Positions 26,328 through 35,121 of a stretch of DNA of 64,000 nucleotides are shown here, one piece after another; within the stretch, counting starts at the first letter, position 1; each line of letters starts with the position of its first letter. This stretch comes from Alteromonas_E sp965248545 (lineage in GTDB: Bacteria > Pseudomonadota > Gammaproteobacteria > Enterobacterales > Alteromonadaceae): NCBI GenBank assembly GCA_965248545.1, contig OZ252110.1, positions 2,666,001-2,730,000 of the forward strand, written 5' to 3'. A program made the translations under genes and the position numbers. The notes below the pieces were generated by a model. It had not been told where the DNA came from, made no database searches, and saw only the letters and a list, made by a program, of their open reading frames with translations.

Positions 26328-27614
26328 GTGTTATTTGTCCAGTTGTTGTTTGTTAATGCCTTATTTGCGACTGGCGCTTGGTTGTTGCTACCAGAACATC
26401 CTTATTACTTTTGCTTGTTGTTGGCGCTGTGCGTCACCTTAATTTATCGCCTCATTAAGCGCATTAGCGATCAGTTCGAATCTTTGCGAAAAATGCTAGA
26501 GGGCGGTTTCTTGAGTTTGCACGACGGTGATTTCTCAATCAGCCTTCCACCCAGTGAAAACAAACGGAACAATGCAATCATTCAATCGTTCAACCAAATG
26601 ACTGAGAAGTTGCGGATTGAAAAACAGTCGCTGTATCAGCGTGAACTCATGTTAGATAAAGTGGTAAATGCGTCCGATACCATCACCTTGTTGGTGAATC
26701 ACCGTCATTCAGTAGTATTTGCGAATGTGTCCGCACAGCATTTCTTTGGAACTCGAACACTTGTAGGCATGGACTGGCAAACCTTAATCAAAGAGCATAA
26801 ACCCGCGTTTGCTGAGCATTACCACAAGAATAACGCCATTATTCAATTGGCCACTGATGATAAGTCTGATGTGATCCAGAGTTGGCACCTGTCCCGACAT
26901 GGCTTGAAACTGCACGGTGCCAGTCATCAATTGATTTTACTTAAGCCCATGACAAAAGAGCTGCACGAACAAGAATTGCGAACTTGGAAAAAAGTGATTC
27001 GGGTGATTAATCATGAACTGAATAACTCCATCGCACCAATAAGTTCTATGTGTCATAGCGGTATGATCCTCGCCGAAAAGCTTGAACAACCTCAATTAGA
27101 TCGCGTATTTAATACGATTTCTAGCCGCGTTGAGAAACTCTCGACGTTTATCAAAAATTATAGCCAGTTGGCGCGCTTTTCGAATCCACAAAAAATAGCC
27201 TTTGATTTAATGGATTCACTGAAGCAGTTGCAGTCGCTTTATCAGGTTAACGTGCATGCGGATTTAGACGCTTTGCCGGTTGAAGCGGATGTTAACCAAG
27301 TGGAGCAGTTGCTGATTAATTTGGCTAAAAACGCCAATCAAGCTTGCCCGGATAGCCCATGTGACCTGTTTGTGTCGTGCGAGTCAAACAATATTCGATT
27401 GCTGATTCGAGACAAAGGCCTAGGCATGCCGCCAGCAGTGATGCAAAAAGCTTTTTTGCCTTACTTTTCAACTAAAGCGGAAGGCAGTGGTATCGGCTTG
27501 AGCTTATGTAAAGAGGTTGTCGATGCGCATCAAGGCAGTATTGAATTGAATAATGGTGCTGAACACGGCCTAGAAGTCTCTGTGGTGTTACCAATCATTC
27601 GCGCCAATAACTAA
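26328..27614 (+). CDS. NtrY-like sensor histidine kinase, module 2
   Basis: 428 residues from the GTG at 26328, 4 nt after the regulator stop and preceded by GGAG; an upstream TTG at 26298 would overlap the regulator gene. Two helices (about 3-40), HAMP-like linker, PAS-like domain (about 105-205), HisKA with H229 in NHELNNSIAPIS, N-box NLAKNANQA, DKGLGM and GSGIGLSLCK. It lacks a periplasmic sensor domain, like the kinase of module 1. Predicted partner of the regulator encoded just upstream. Confidence 0.9.
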   Translation: MLFVQLLFVNALFATGAWLLLPEHPYYFCLLLALCVTLIYRLIKRISDQFESLRKMLEGGFLSLHDGDFSISLPPSENKRNNAIIQSFNQMTEKLRIEKQSLYQRELMLDKVVNASDTITLLVNHRHSVVFANVSAQHFFGTRTLVGMDWQTLIKEHKPAFAEHYHKNNAIIQLATDDKSDVIQSWHLSRHGLKLHGASHQLILLKPMTKELHEQELRTWKKVIRVINHELNNSIAPISSMCHSGMILAEKLEQPQLDRVFNTISSRVEKLSTFIKNYSQLARFSNPQKIAFDLMDSLKQLQSLYQVNVHADLDALPVEADVNQVEQLLINLAKNANQACPDSPCDLFVSCESNNIRLLIRDKGLGMPPAVMQKAFLPYFSTKAEGSGIGLSLCKEVVDAHQGSIELNNGAEHGLEVSVVLPIIRANN

Positions 27615-27627
27615 AACACCTTGTAAG

Positions 27628-27647
27628 GGCGGGAAAATACTCCCGCC
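27628..27647. terminator. Hairpin between convergent genes
   Basis: GGCGGGA / TCCCGCC stem with a 6-nt loop, 14 nt after the kinase stop and before the 3' end of the minus-strand serine hydrolase. The T-run is poor, so termination is only probable. Confidence 0.45.
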
Positions 27648-27675
27648 ACAAATATCAAAACATTGTTTTCAACGC

Positions 27676-28929
27676 TCACTTTTTAGTTAACAGTGTTTCT
27701 TCCGATTTCTCTGCGATTGCCAACCCAGCCATTCGGTACGCCAGCATCTGAATCTCACCGCGGCTTTTATTGCCTTGACCATTGGTGGTAATGGCAACTG
27801 TGATTTTGTGTTCAGGCACTAGCAACAAGAATGTATCCGCTCCTTGCGCTCGACCGCCATGGTGTATCACATCAACTTTATTGTCTTCGTCAATGATGTG
27901 GCTGGTTTCATAGTGTCGCCACCCCAGCGCATAATATTGCGGGTTGTCACTACCATCGAACATAGGTTGTACTTCTGTCATCTTCTGAAAACTATCAGCC
28001 GTCAATAAACGATTGCTCAGCAATGCGTCCCCCAGCTTTACCAAATCGGTTGGGGTTGATATGTAGCCTCCTCCCGCGACCTTATTCGACAAATTTTGCT
28101 TAGGTGTTTCGCCGTATAGCCCGTCGTCAGACGTGTAAAATGTTGCCAGGTGGTTGGTATCTTTAAGCAGGTGCTCTGGTCGGGTTTGATTAAGCCCTAA
28201 CGGTTGAATCACCATTTCTTCAACCAACTTCTCAAATTGTTTGTTGCCAGCCGCTTGCATAGCGGCGCTTAACAGCGTGTAACCATGGGTGGAATACTTA
28301 AACCCTTGCCCTGGTGTGAACAGAAGGTCGTCGTCTTTAAATTGGGCTAAGGCGGCGTTTGCATCTACATAAGCCACATTGGAAAACGCGTCTGTGGGTG
28401 GAAACTTGAACATATCGAAATGGTAATGTCGAACGCCGGCCATATGACTGACCAATTGGCGCATGGTGACGTCTGCATCGTATCTTGGGTAGTGAGGCAG
28501 GTAGTCCTGAAGTGGAGCGTCAATATCGGCCATCTGTTCCTCAACCATACGCATAAGTGCTACTGCCGTCAGTGGCTTTGACACACTACCAATGCGATAC
28601 TGGGTATTGACGGTGGCTTTTCTTAACGGCTCTACACTGGCCAATCCGACTGCACCTGACCATATCACATCGCCATTAATGGCCATGGCGCCAGACATGG
28701 AAACAGACTGTAACTCCTCAGCTAACGTACGCATTTGAGCTTGGGCTTTGTGCGCTAATTTCTCTGTAGGTTGATGGTGACTGACAAAATCGCTTTGCGC
28801 TAAATGTTTGGCGGGTAATGGTAGATGTGGGCTTTCCCACTTCCACACCCAATACTCGACTGCTCCATAGTAAGCTCCCGCGATAAGCAGTGCACCTGCA
28901 CCAAATTTTGAGAATGTTTTCAGCTTCAT
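27676..28929 (-). CDS. Class C beta-lactamase-related serine hydrolase
   Basis: 417 residues. N-terminal membrane anchor or signal (about 8-24), then a beta-lactamase/PBP fold of the class C type: nucleophile motif S115-V-S-K118, the Tyr motif in FKYSTHGYTLL (YST in place of YSN/YAN), and HHGGRAQG replacing the KTG triad. Such proteins are esterases, D-peptidases or unknown hydrolases; a true beta-lactamase is unlikely given the changed motifs. It is divergent from a membrane-bound LytTR regulator with a 126-bp gap, so the regulator may control it. Confidence 0.85.
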   Translation of the reverse strand: MKLKTFSKFGAGALLIAGAYYGAVEYWVWKWESPHLPLPAKHLAQSDFVSHHQPTEKLAHKAQAQMRTLAEELQSVSMSGAMAINGDVIWSGAVGLASVEPLRKATVNTQYRIGSVSKPLTAVALMRMVEEQMADIDAPLQDYLPHYPRYDADVTMRQLVSHMAGVRHYHFDMFKFPPTDAFSNVAYVDANAALAQFKDDDLLFTPGQGFKYSTHGYTLLSAAMQAAGNKQFEKLVEEMVIQPLGLNQTRPEHLLKDTNHLATFYTSDDGLYGETPKQNLSNKVAGGGYISTPTDLVKLGDALLSNRLLTADSFQKMTEVQPMFDGSDNPQYYALGWRHYETSHIIDEDNKVDVIHHGGRAQGADTFLLLVPEHKITVAITTNGQGNKSRGEIQMLAYRMAGLAIAEKSEETLLTKK

Positions 28930-29055
28930 TTGTTAACCTCCGTGAGTTCCTATGTCTATTTACATATGGAAATGTTGAATCTATATTGCCCTGATACAAA
29001 TAGGCCTAACGGCAACTCCAAACAATTAAAATTGGATGTCTGACTCGGGAAGTTG

Positions 29056-30552
29056 ATGAGTAACTCGCAGCAAATGACCAAACGCTCATTGAGCATTTGG
29101 CAATTTATTCTATTAATTGCAGTCATCTACATAATTGGCTTGTTCGTCACTCATAAAACCACTGTGACTGAGAAAACCTATTGGTCGGGTTTTGAATTGG
29201 AGAAAAAAAGTGACAATAACCGCTGGATAGTGGGTAATCGTTTTCAAGTCGGTTCAGAAGCCGATATTCAGGAAGTTCGTTTTCGCGTAACACTCAATGA
29301 AGATGAAAAGTGGCAACGGCCCATAGGATTGATGCTTGGTGGACCGTTCTCGGCAGAAGTATTTTGGGATGAACATAAGATCGGTGACAAAGGGATTGTG
29401 GGTCGCAATCCACAGGAAGAAATTGCAGGCCCCATTGATTTCATTTCCTTTATCCCGGCCGAATTGCTATCTCCTGGTGATCATTATATTCGGGTTAGGC
29501 TGTCCACTCAGCACTTACTGGTGAGTGATGACTCCGTTTTTCATCACATCTGGCTAGCCCCGTATCGGGATAGTGGACGCCGAGACCTGCGCTATTACGC
29601 TGTGCCGCTGATTATACTCAGTGCATTGATGTTACTCAGTTTCCAGAGTCTTAGAATTGGACGAAACGCTGGGAATACATTGCATATAGGGATGGGGTTG
29701 TACGGCTTTAGCATCGTTGTACTGCTATTGTCAGAGGTTTCACGGGCGCTGGTAAATTATCCGTATCCGTACCATGAATTGCGCGGTTTAGTTGGTTGGC
29801 TGAGTAATATTAGTGCTGGTTTGATGCTGATTTATGTATGTTGGAAAACCACCTCCGGGCGGCTACCTCGCTTGGTTTTACCGATTGGCATGTTGATGGT
29901 TGCGCTTAGTTACTGGTTGCCCATGAACAGCGGTGACGAGCGACTTGCCCTCGACTTTATTCTATTGGTGTTGGTCCCAACAATAGTTTTCGCTTTGCGA
30001 GTATTAAAAGGTGATATTAGTTATCAGTCTACTTTGCCACTGTTTTGGCTAACCTGTTTAATTTCCAACCTATTGTCAACTGGATTGTTTTTAGACAGTT
30101 ATCAGTTTATCGGTTCGCTGGTGTTAATGGGGGGGGCTTGGTTGTGGGTCTATGTTGACGTGAAGCCATCTGCACAACAGACGCCCGATTTGCGCAGGGC
30201 AAAGTCATTCGTCATTCAAACTGCCGGCGAACAAAATTTGATTCCAGTTAAGGATTGCTATGCACTTAAAGGTGAAGGTAACTATACCAGTGTGATGTTA
30301 CTTGATGGGAAATCTGTACTGCACCAAGATGGTTTAGGGGCTGTAATGGAAACAAATCCACAGGATTTTGTGCGTGTGCATAAATCTTATGCTGTCAACC
30401 TCAGCGCCGTAAAGGCTTTGAAATCAGCTCCTGGTAGCAAATATTGGGTTGAGATTGTCAACGGTCAAACTATCCCTGTCAGTCGCTATCGAGTGACCGA
30501 GTTGAGAGGGTTGCTAAATGAAGCAACCGCCCCAACTCACTCGCCCAGCTAA
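29056..30552 (+). CDS. Membrane-bound LytTR-type transcription regulator
   Basis: 498 residues; the ATG at 29056 (after GGGAAG) is preferred over the TTG one codon earlier. One helix (about 13-33), a periplasmic beta-rich domain of about 140 residues, seven predicted helices (about 180-375), and a cytoplasmic C-terminal LytTR domain with CYALKGEGNYTSVML, FVRVHKSYAVNLSAV and IPVSRYRVTELR. The layout recalls 7TM sensor proteins with a LytTR output replacing a kinase. It would bind DNA from the membrane in response to an extracytoplasmic signal. The signal is unknown. Confidence 0.85.
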   Translation: MSNSQQMTKRSLSIWQFILLIAVIYIIGLFVTHKTTVTEKTYWSGFELEKKSDNNRWIVGNRFQVGSEADIQEVRFRVTLNEDEKWQRPIGLMLGGPFSAEVFWDEHKIGDKGIVGRNPQEEIAGPIDFISFIPAELLSPGDHYIRVRLSTQHLLVSDDSVFHHIWLAPYRDSGRRDLRYYAVPLIILSALMLLSFQSLRIGRNAGNTLHIGMGLYGFSIVVLLLSEVSRALVNYPYPYHELRGLVGWLSNISAGLMLIYVCWKTTSGRLPRLVLPIGMLMVALSYWLPMNSGDERLALDFILLVLVPTIVFALRVLKGDISYQSTLPLFWLTCLISNLLSTGLFLDSYQFIGSLVLMGGAWLWVYVDVKPSAQQTPDLRRAKSFVIQTAGEQNLIPVKDCYALKGEGNYTSVMLLDGKSVLHQDGLGAVMETNPQDFVRVHKSYAVNLSAVKALKSAPGSKYWVEIVNGQTIPVSRYRVTELRGLLNEATAPTHSPS

Positions 30553-30559
30553 CTTGCGG

Positions 30560-31759
30560 TTAACTTGGCATCTGGTGGATAAAGACTTCCCTGAAAAACT
30601 TAGGTAAGTTCATCTTAAATTCATCCGGTTTTACTGCTGCCACAATCTCATCGTCCGTTTTGGACAAATCGATACGCTTGATTTCCGAATGACTGCTACT
30701 TCGCACACTGTAAAAGGTCATGACAATCGGGCTCAATGGGTCTTTTTTGCCCGGTGAGCTGACTAACGCCAATTTTTCGCTTTTGAGTTTGACCAGAGAG
30801 CCAACCGGGTGAACACCAATGCATTTGATAAACTGTTGGACTAACGTTTGATCTAAGGTGCTATCTGAGAGCAGTTTACGCAGAACTTGAGTAGGGGTTT
30901 GCGCTTTTTGATGAGGGCGGTCCGATATCATTGCATCGTAGCTGTCGACAATCGCAGCCATGCGAGCATACGTCGATATTGACTGTCCATTTTTTGCTGA
31001 GGGGTAGCCAGAACCATCCATGCGTTCGTGATGGTTTTGAACGATGTCGAGAATGACATCGGATGCTTCGTCACACTGGTCGATAAGCTCCATACCTAAG
31101 TCAACATGGCTCTGCACCATTTGCCAGTCTGGTTCAGACAGTGCGCCAGATTTGCGGTACACATCAGTTGGTACGACCGCCATGCCCACATCCATGAGCA
31201 GCGCGCCGAGGCTAAGCTCTTCAATGAGTGATTTATCGAATTCCATTTGACGTGCAAACAAGCCCATCAAAATCGAGCAATTGATACTGTGCTCTAGTAA
31301 ATAGTCGTCTGAATTCTTGATCAAAGTAAGGCAGGAAATCGCATTTGGGTTTTCGAATACGGAATCAATCAGATTTTGACTCAGTTCTGCGACCTTTTCG
31401 ATATTGGCAGGTGGGCCTGCTTTCAATGAGTCTACAAAGTCACCTTGGATCATCACGGCTTGCAGATAGAGGTCATTTGCCGCCTCCATCGCCTCTGCAT
31501 GAGACTTCTCTCGTTCTGTCGGTTTGTAGCGATCGCGTAATGAAACTTGTTCTTTCTTTTCAGCGGTCTCTTCTTCTGGCAAACGACTGCGGCTAAGGTC
31601 TACTTCTAATAGCTCAATGCCTTTCTTTTTCAGTTGCTCGATAGTGGCTTGGGTTTTGACTAAACCCTTAGAGCGCATTTTGAGTTGACCCGACTGTTGG
31701 AGTACCTGGTTTACGTACATACCCGGAACGAGCTCGGAAATAGGGACTTGTTTTAACAT
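30560..31759 (-). CDS. DUF3391/HD-GYP protein with degenerate HD dyad
   Basis: 399 residues from the ATG at 31759 (an in-frame TTG precedes it). N-terminal DUF3391 domain (LKQVPISELVPGMYV..., about 1-125) and C-terminal HD-GYP domain. The GYP part is intact (NHHERMDGSGYP, about 241-252; then IVDSYDAMISDRP), but the place of the usual HDIGK reads MDVGM (about 188-192), so the metal-binding His is replaced by Met. HD-GYP proteins normally hydrolyse cyclic di-GMP; this one may be weak or act as a binding protein. Convergent with the LytTR gene. Confidence 0.87.
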   Translation of the reverse strand: MLKQVPISELVPGMYVNQVLQQSGQLKMRSKGLVKTQATIEQLKKKGIELLEVDLSRSRLPEEETAEKKEQVSLRDRYKPTEREKSHAEAMEAANDLYLQAVMIQGDFVDSLKAGPPANIEKVAELSQNLIDSVFENPNAISCLTLIKNSDDYLLEHSINCSILMGLFARQMEFDKSLIEELSLGALLMDVGMAVVPTDVYRKSGALSEPDWQMVQSHVDLGMELIDQCDEASDVILDIVQNHHERMDGSGYPSAKNGQSISTYARMAAIVDSYDAMISDRPHQKAQTPTQVLRKLLSDSTLDQTLVQQFIKCIGVHPVGSLVKLKSEKLALVSSPGKKDPLSPIVMTFYSVRSSSHSEIKRIDLSKTDDEIVAAVKPDEFKMNLPKFFREVFIHQMPS

Positions 31760-31828
31760 CAATTTACCTTGCTACCATTCGAGTGTTTAGTGTAGCAAAG
31801 AATCTCTATAACTGTTGAGGTTTGCCTT

Positions 31829-31972
31829 ATGATTTTTCAGTGTTTTTGTTGTTTGTTATTGAGAAAGTACGAGTACCAAAGTCAAACCGTATTCACAGAA
31901 GAAAGCGTTTCTGGCACCGCTAAATTTAAGTACGGGGAGAGGCGAGAATTAATGGTTAATTTTCGTTGTTAA
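31829..31972 (+). CDS. Possible small ORF, 47 residues, unknown
   Basis: In the 245-bp gap between the HD-GYP and leuD genes, an ATG at 31829 with GAGG eight bases upstream opens a 47-codon frame ending TAA at 31970, and a hairpin follows at once (31977-31996). A TATAAC sequence at 31807-31812 could be a -10 box. The product is Cys- and Leu-rich at the start (MIFQCFCCLLL) and charged later. No similarity recognised. It may be chance. Confidence 0.28.
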   Translation: MIFQCFCCLLLRKYEYQSQTVFTEESVSGTAKFKYGERRELMVNFRC

Positions 31973-31976
31973 GTGC

Positions 31977-31996
31977 GGGTAGGGTTCCCCCTACCC
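31977..31996. terminator. Hairpin downstream of leuD
   Basis: GGGTAGGG / CCCTACCC, a perfect 8-bp GC-rich stem with a TTCC loop, 8 nt beyond the leuD stop on the minus strand. The T-run is weak on both strands. Most likely the end of the leuABCD transcript. Confidence 0.5.
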
Positions 31997-32004
31997 AGCA
32001 AGTT

Positions 32005-32610
32005 TTACACCCAAGCCGCGAGCCTAGATTCGTATGCTGCGATGGATTCTTCAAGGACTAGGGTTTGGCCAATCATATCTAAGCCGTTCAGTAGGTTGTG
32101 TTTGTGTTGAGCATCAATCTCAAACCCAAACACTTGGTCTCCACAACTGACGGTTTGCTGTGGCAGATCGACCGCAATCTCGGCGTCTGCGTCAGCAGCA
32201 ACTGCGGCGAACAAGACATCCATTTGTTCACTACTAAGCTTTACTGGTAACAGCTGATTGTTGATGGCATTGCCATAAAAAATATCGGCGAAACTGGTCG
32301 CAATGACTGTTTTAAAACCGTAGTCGACCAATGACCAAGGTGCGTGCTCGCGACTTGAACCACAGCCAAAATTTTCGCGAGCCAATAGTACGCTGGCCCC
32401 CTGGTGTTGCGGAAAGTTGAGTACAAATTCAGGGTTTGGCACTTTTTCGTGCTGGTCGAGATAACGCCAATCGTGAAAAAGGTGTTTGCCATATCCTGTG
32501 CGGGTGACACCGGTTAAAAACTGCTTCGGTATTATTTGGTCAGTATCCACATTCGCTTGATCCAACGGACATGCGGTACCTGTGTGTGTTTGAAAGCCTT
32601 TATTACTCAT
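32005..32610 (-). CDS. leuD: 3-Isopropylmalate dehydratase small subunit
   Basis: 201 residues, the swivel domain of isopropylmalate isomerase in leucine biosynthesis; works with LeuC. DQANVDTDQIIPKQFL, NFGCGSSREHAPWSL and FADIFYGNAINNQLLP are the family signatures. The ATG overlaps the leuC stop by 1 nt (TAATG), so translation is probably coupled. Last gene of leuABCD. Confidence 0.96.
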   Translation of the reverse strand: MSNKGFQTHTGTACPLDQANVDTDQIIPKQFLTGVTRTGYGKHLFHDWRYLDQHEKVPNPEFVLNFPQHQGASVLLARENFGCGSSREHAPWSLVDYGFKTVIATSFADIFYGNAINNQLLPVKLSSEQMDVLFAAVAADADAEIAVDLPQQTVSCGDQVFGFEIDAQHKHNLLNGLDMIGQTLVLEESIAAYESRLAAWV

Positions 32611-34019
32611 TACCCCGTTACTCCATCAAATTCTCGAACATCGGCGAATCGACCACGTAGCGCTGCCGCAGCAGCCATTGCTGGGCTAACCAGATGCGTT
32701 CTTGCGCCGCGCCCTTGTCGACCTTCAAAGTTACGATTGCTGGTTGATGCGCAGCGGTCGCCGGCAACCAATTTGTCATCGTTCATGCCCAAACACATCG
32801 AGCACCCAGGCAAGCGCCATTCGAATCCTGCTTCAATGAAAATCTTATCGAGTGATTCCTGTTCAGCTTGCTGTTTTACCGCAACAGAGCCTGGTACAAC
32901 AATAGCGGTTACGCCGTCTGCGACCTTGCCTTGCTTCGCGATAACCGCAGCAGAACGCAAATCTTCAATCCGACTATTGGTACAGGACCCAATGAACACG
33001 TGTGAGACACTGGTGTCGGTTAAGCGATCGCCGGGTTCGAGTCCCATGTATTTGAGCGCTTTAACGGCGGATTCTTGGGCAATGTCATCTTGTGCTTCGG
33101 ATGGAGCCGGAATTGGGTCATTAACGCCAACAACTTGGCCCGGATTGGTTCCCCAAGTGACTTGCGGATCGATGTCTTTGGCCGCGAGTTCTACTACAGT
33201 ATCAAACTCTGCATCGTCGTCGCTGTGCAACGTTTGCCAATAGGCCTTAGCCTGGTCCCATAGTGCGTCTTTAGGCGCGAATTCTTTGTCTGCCAAATAG
33301 GCAAATGTCGTTTCATCGGGGGCAATTAGTCCCGCTTTAGCGCCCGCTTCAATGCTCATATTACAAATAGTCATACGCTCTTCCATGCTCAAGTCACGGA
33401 TGGCACTACCGGCATACTCAATCACATGACCGGTGGCGCCGGCATGTCCAATCTTGCCAATGATGGCGAGAATAATGTCTTTCGCGGTAACACCTTCAGG
33501 CAATTTGCCATCGACATTGATTAACATGGTTTTAGCTCGATTTTGCTTCAGCGTTTGCGTGGCAAGCACGTGTTCAACTTGTGACGTTCCAATGCCAAAT
33601 GCCAGTGCACCGAAGGCACCGTGCGTCGCTGTATGGGAGTCGCCACAAACGACCGTCATACCCGGCTGGATAAGACCGAGCTCCGGGCCCATTACGTGCA
33701 CAATACCTTGTTTTTGGTGCCCGACAGGATAGAGCGTTATGCCATGGGCCTCACAGTTTTTAGCCAGTGTTTGCAGTTGCAACTGGTTTTCAGGACCGCA
33801 GGCATCGAGTGCCAGTGAACGCGTCGATATTGAATGATCCATCGTACCAATAGTTAAGTCAGGACGACGGACTTTGCGTCCGTTAACATCCAAACCAGCA
33901 AATGCTTGTGGTGATGTTACTTCGTGGATCAGGTGGCGATCGATATAGAGCAGCACTTCGTTGTCTTGTTGGTGTACGACGTGCGCATTCCAGATTTTTT
34001 CAAATAGGGTTAAGGCCAT
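32610..34019 (-). CDS. leuC: 3-Isopropylmalate dehydratase large subunit
   Basis: 469 residues, aconitase family, binds a [4Fe-4S] cluster and converts 2- to 3-isopropylmalate. The ATG at 34019 (MALTLFEKIWNAHVV) follows AGGAG and matches the normal LeuC start; a longer frame to 34058 runs into leuB and is rejected. Signatures: VCGDSHTATHGAFGALAFGIGTSQVEHVL, FIGSCTNSR and LPGCSMCLG, holding the three cluster cysteines. It lies 10 nt after leuB. Confidence 0.96.
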   Translation of the reverse strand: MALTLFEKIWNAHVVHQQDNEVLLYIDRHLIHEVTSPQAFAGLDVNGRKVRRPDLTIGTMDHSISTRSLALDACGPENQLQLQTLAKNCEAHGITLYPVGHQKQGIVHVMGPELGLIQPGMTVVCGDSHTATHGAFGALAFGIGTSQVEHVLATQTLKQNRAKTMLINVDGKLPEGVTAKDIILAIIGKIGHAGATGHVIEYAGSAIRDLSMEERMTICNMSIEAGAKAGLIAPDETTFAYLADKEFAPKDALWDQAKAYWQTLHSDDDAEFDTVVELAAKDIDPQVTWGTNPGQVVGVNDPIPAPSEAQDDIAQESAVKALKYMGLEPGDRLTDTSVSHVFIGSCTNSRIEDLRSAAVIAKQGKVADGVTAIVVPGSVAVKQQAEQESLDKIFIEAGFEWRLPGCSMCLGMNDDKLVAGDRCASTSNRNFEGRQGRGARTHLVSPAMAAAAALRGRFADVREFDGVTG

Positions 34020-34029
34020 TGGGTCACTC

Positions 34030-35121
34030 CTAAGCCAATATATGTTTGACGATTGCATCTCCGACTTGCGCCGTTGTGCTCGCCTTATGTCTGTCTTCTG
34101 CGCTTAATAATTCGCCGGTCAATACGCCGGAAGCCAGCGTTTTGATCACTGCCTGGTCTATTGCGTCAGCGGCGTCAGATAGGTTTAAGCTGAAACGCAG
34201 CATCATTGCGGCAGAGAGGATTTGCGCAATAGGGTTGGCGATACCTTGTCCCGCAATATCCGGGGCGGATCCGCCAGCTGGCTCGTACAATCCAAAGCCA
34301 TCACCGTTGATACTGGCAGAGGCAAGTAAGCCCATAGAGCCGGTTAACATTGCGCACTCATCAGAGATGATGTCACCGAATAGGTTTGAGCACAGCATTA
34401 CATCAAATTGCGCAGGATCTTTGATCAACTGCATAGTCGCGTTATCGATATAGATGTGTTCAAGTTCTACATCTGGATATTCAGTGGCGACTTCTTCAGT
34501 AACTTCACGCCACATTCGCGAGCAAACAAGAACATTGGCTTTATCAACCGAGGTCACTTTCTTGCGGCGTAATTGCGCTGCTTTGAATGCGCTATGCGCG
34601 ATACGTCTGATTTCTGCACGCGTGTAGCGCATTGTGTCATAGGCTACTGCTTCTTCACCCTCACCATCTATCCCTTTAGGTTGGCCGAAATAGATGCCGC
34701 TCGTTAATTCACGAATAACTAACACGTCCACGCCACTGGCGGCGATATCAGCACGCAGGGGAGACAAGTGCTCGAGACCTGCGTATATCGTTGCGGGTCG
34801 CAAATTACTGAATAAGTCAAAATGACTACGCAAGGTTAGCAATGCTGCGCGCTCCGGGCGCTTTTCCAGTGGTAAGCTGTCCCACTTTGGGCCCCCGATG
34901 GAGCCGAACAGTATAGCATCAGCAGCTTCGCAGCCTTTTAGCGTTTCGCTCGGCAACGCTTCACCATGATTATCAATCGCACACCCGCCTACATCATAAG
35001 GGGTTAGCTCGAATGAAACTGCGTATTTTTGCTCAACCGCTTTGAGTACTTTTATGGCTTCCGCCATCACTTCTGGTCCAATACCGTCACCGGCTAACAC
35101 TGCAATGGAATGTTGAGTCAT
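34030..35121 (-). CDS. leuB: 3-Isopropylmalate dehydrogenase
   Basis: 363 residues, NAD-dependent oxidative decarboxylation of 3-isopropylmalate, the third step to leucine. Signatures: VLAGDGIGPEVMAEA, FGSIGGPKWD, RELTSGIYFGQPKG, and the NLFGDIISDECAMLTGSMGLL dehydrogenase pattern with its metal-binding aspartates. The start directly abuts the leuA stop. Confidence 0.97.
   Translation of the reverse strand: MTQHSIAVLAGDGIGPEVMAEAIKVLKAVEQKYAVSFELTPYDVGGCAIDNHGEALPSETLKGCEAADAILFGSIGGPKWDSLPLEKRPERAALLTLRSHFDLFSNLRPATIYAGLEHLSPLRADIAASGVDVLVIRELTSGIYFGQPKGIDGEGEEAVAYDTMRYTRAEIRRIAHSAFKAAQLRRKKVTSVDKANVLVCSRMWREVTEEVATEYPDVELEHIYIDNATMQLIKDPAQFDVMLCSNLFGDIISDECAMLTGSMGLLASASINGDGFGLYEPAGGSAPDIAGQGIANPIAQILSAAMMLRFSLNLSDAADAIDQAVIKTLASGVLTGELLSAEDRHKASTTAQVGDAIVKHILA

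Noticed and set aside
27676..28929. Antibiotic-resistance beta-lactamase
   Set aside because: YST and HGG in place of YxN and KTG point to an esterase/peptidase-like relative rather than a true AmpC.
32536..33243. Long plus-strand frame (235 codons) opposite leuC
   Set aside because: Exact antisense of strongly conserved leuC/leuD coding sequence; Ser/Cys/Arg-rich composition typical of a shadow frame; no ribosome site.
34046..34453. Plus-strand frame (135 codons) opposite leuB
   Set aside because: Antisense to conserved dehydrogenase sequence with no start signals.
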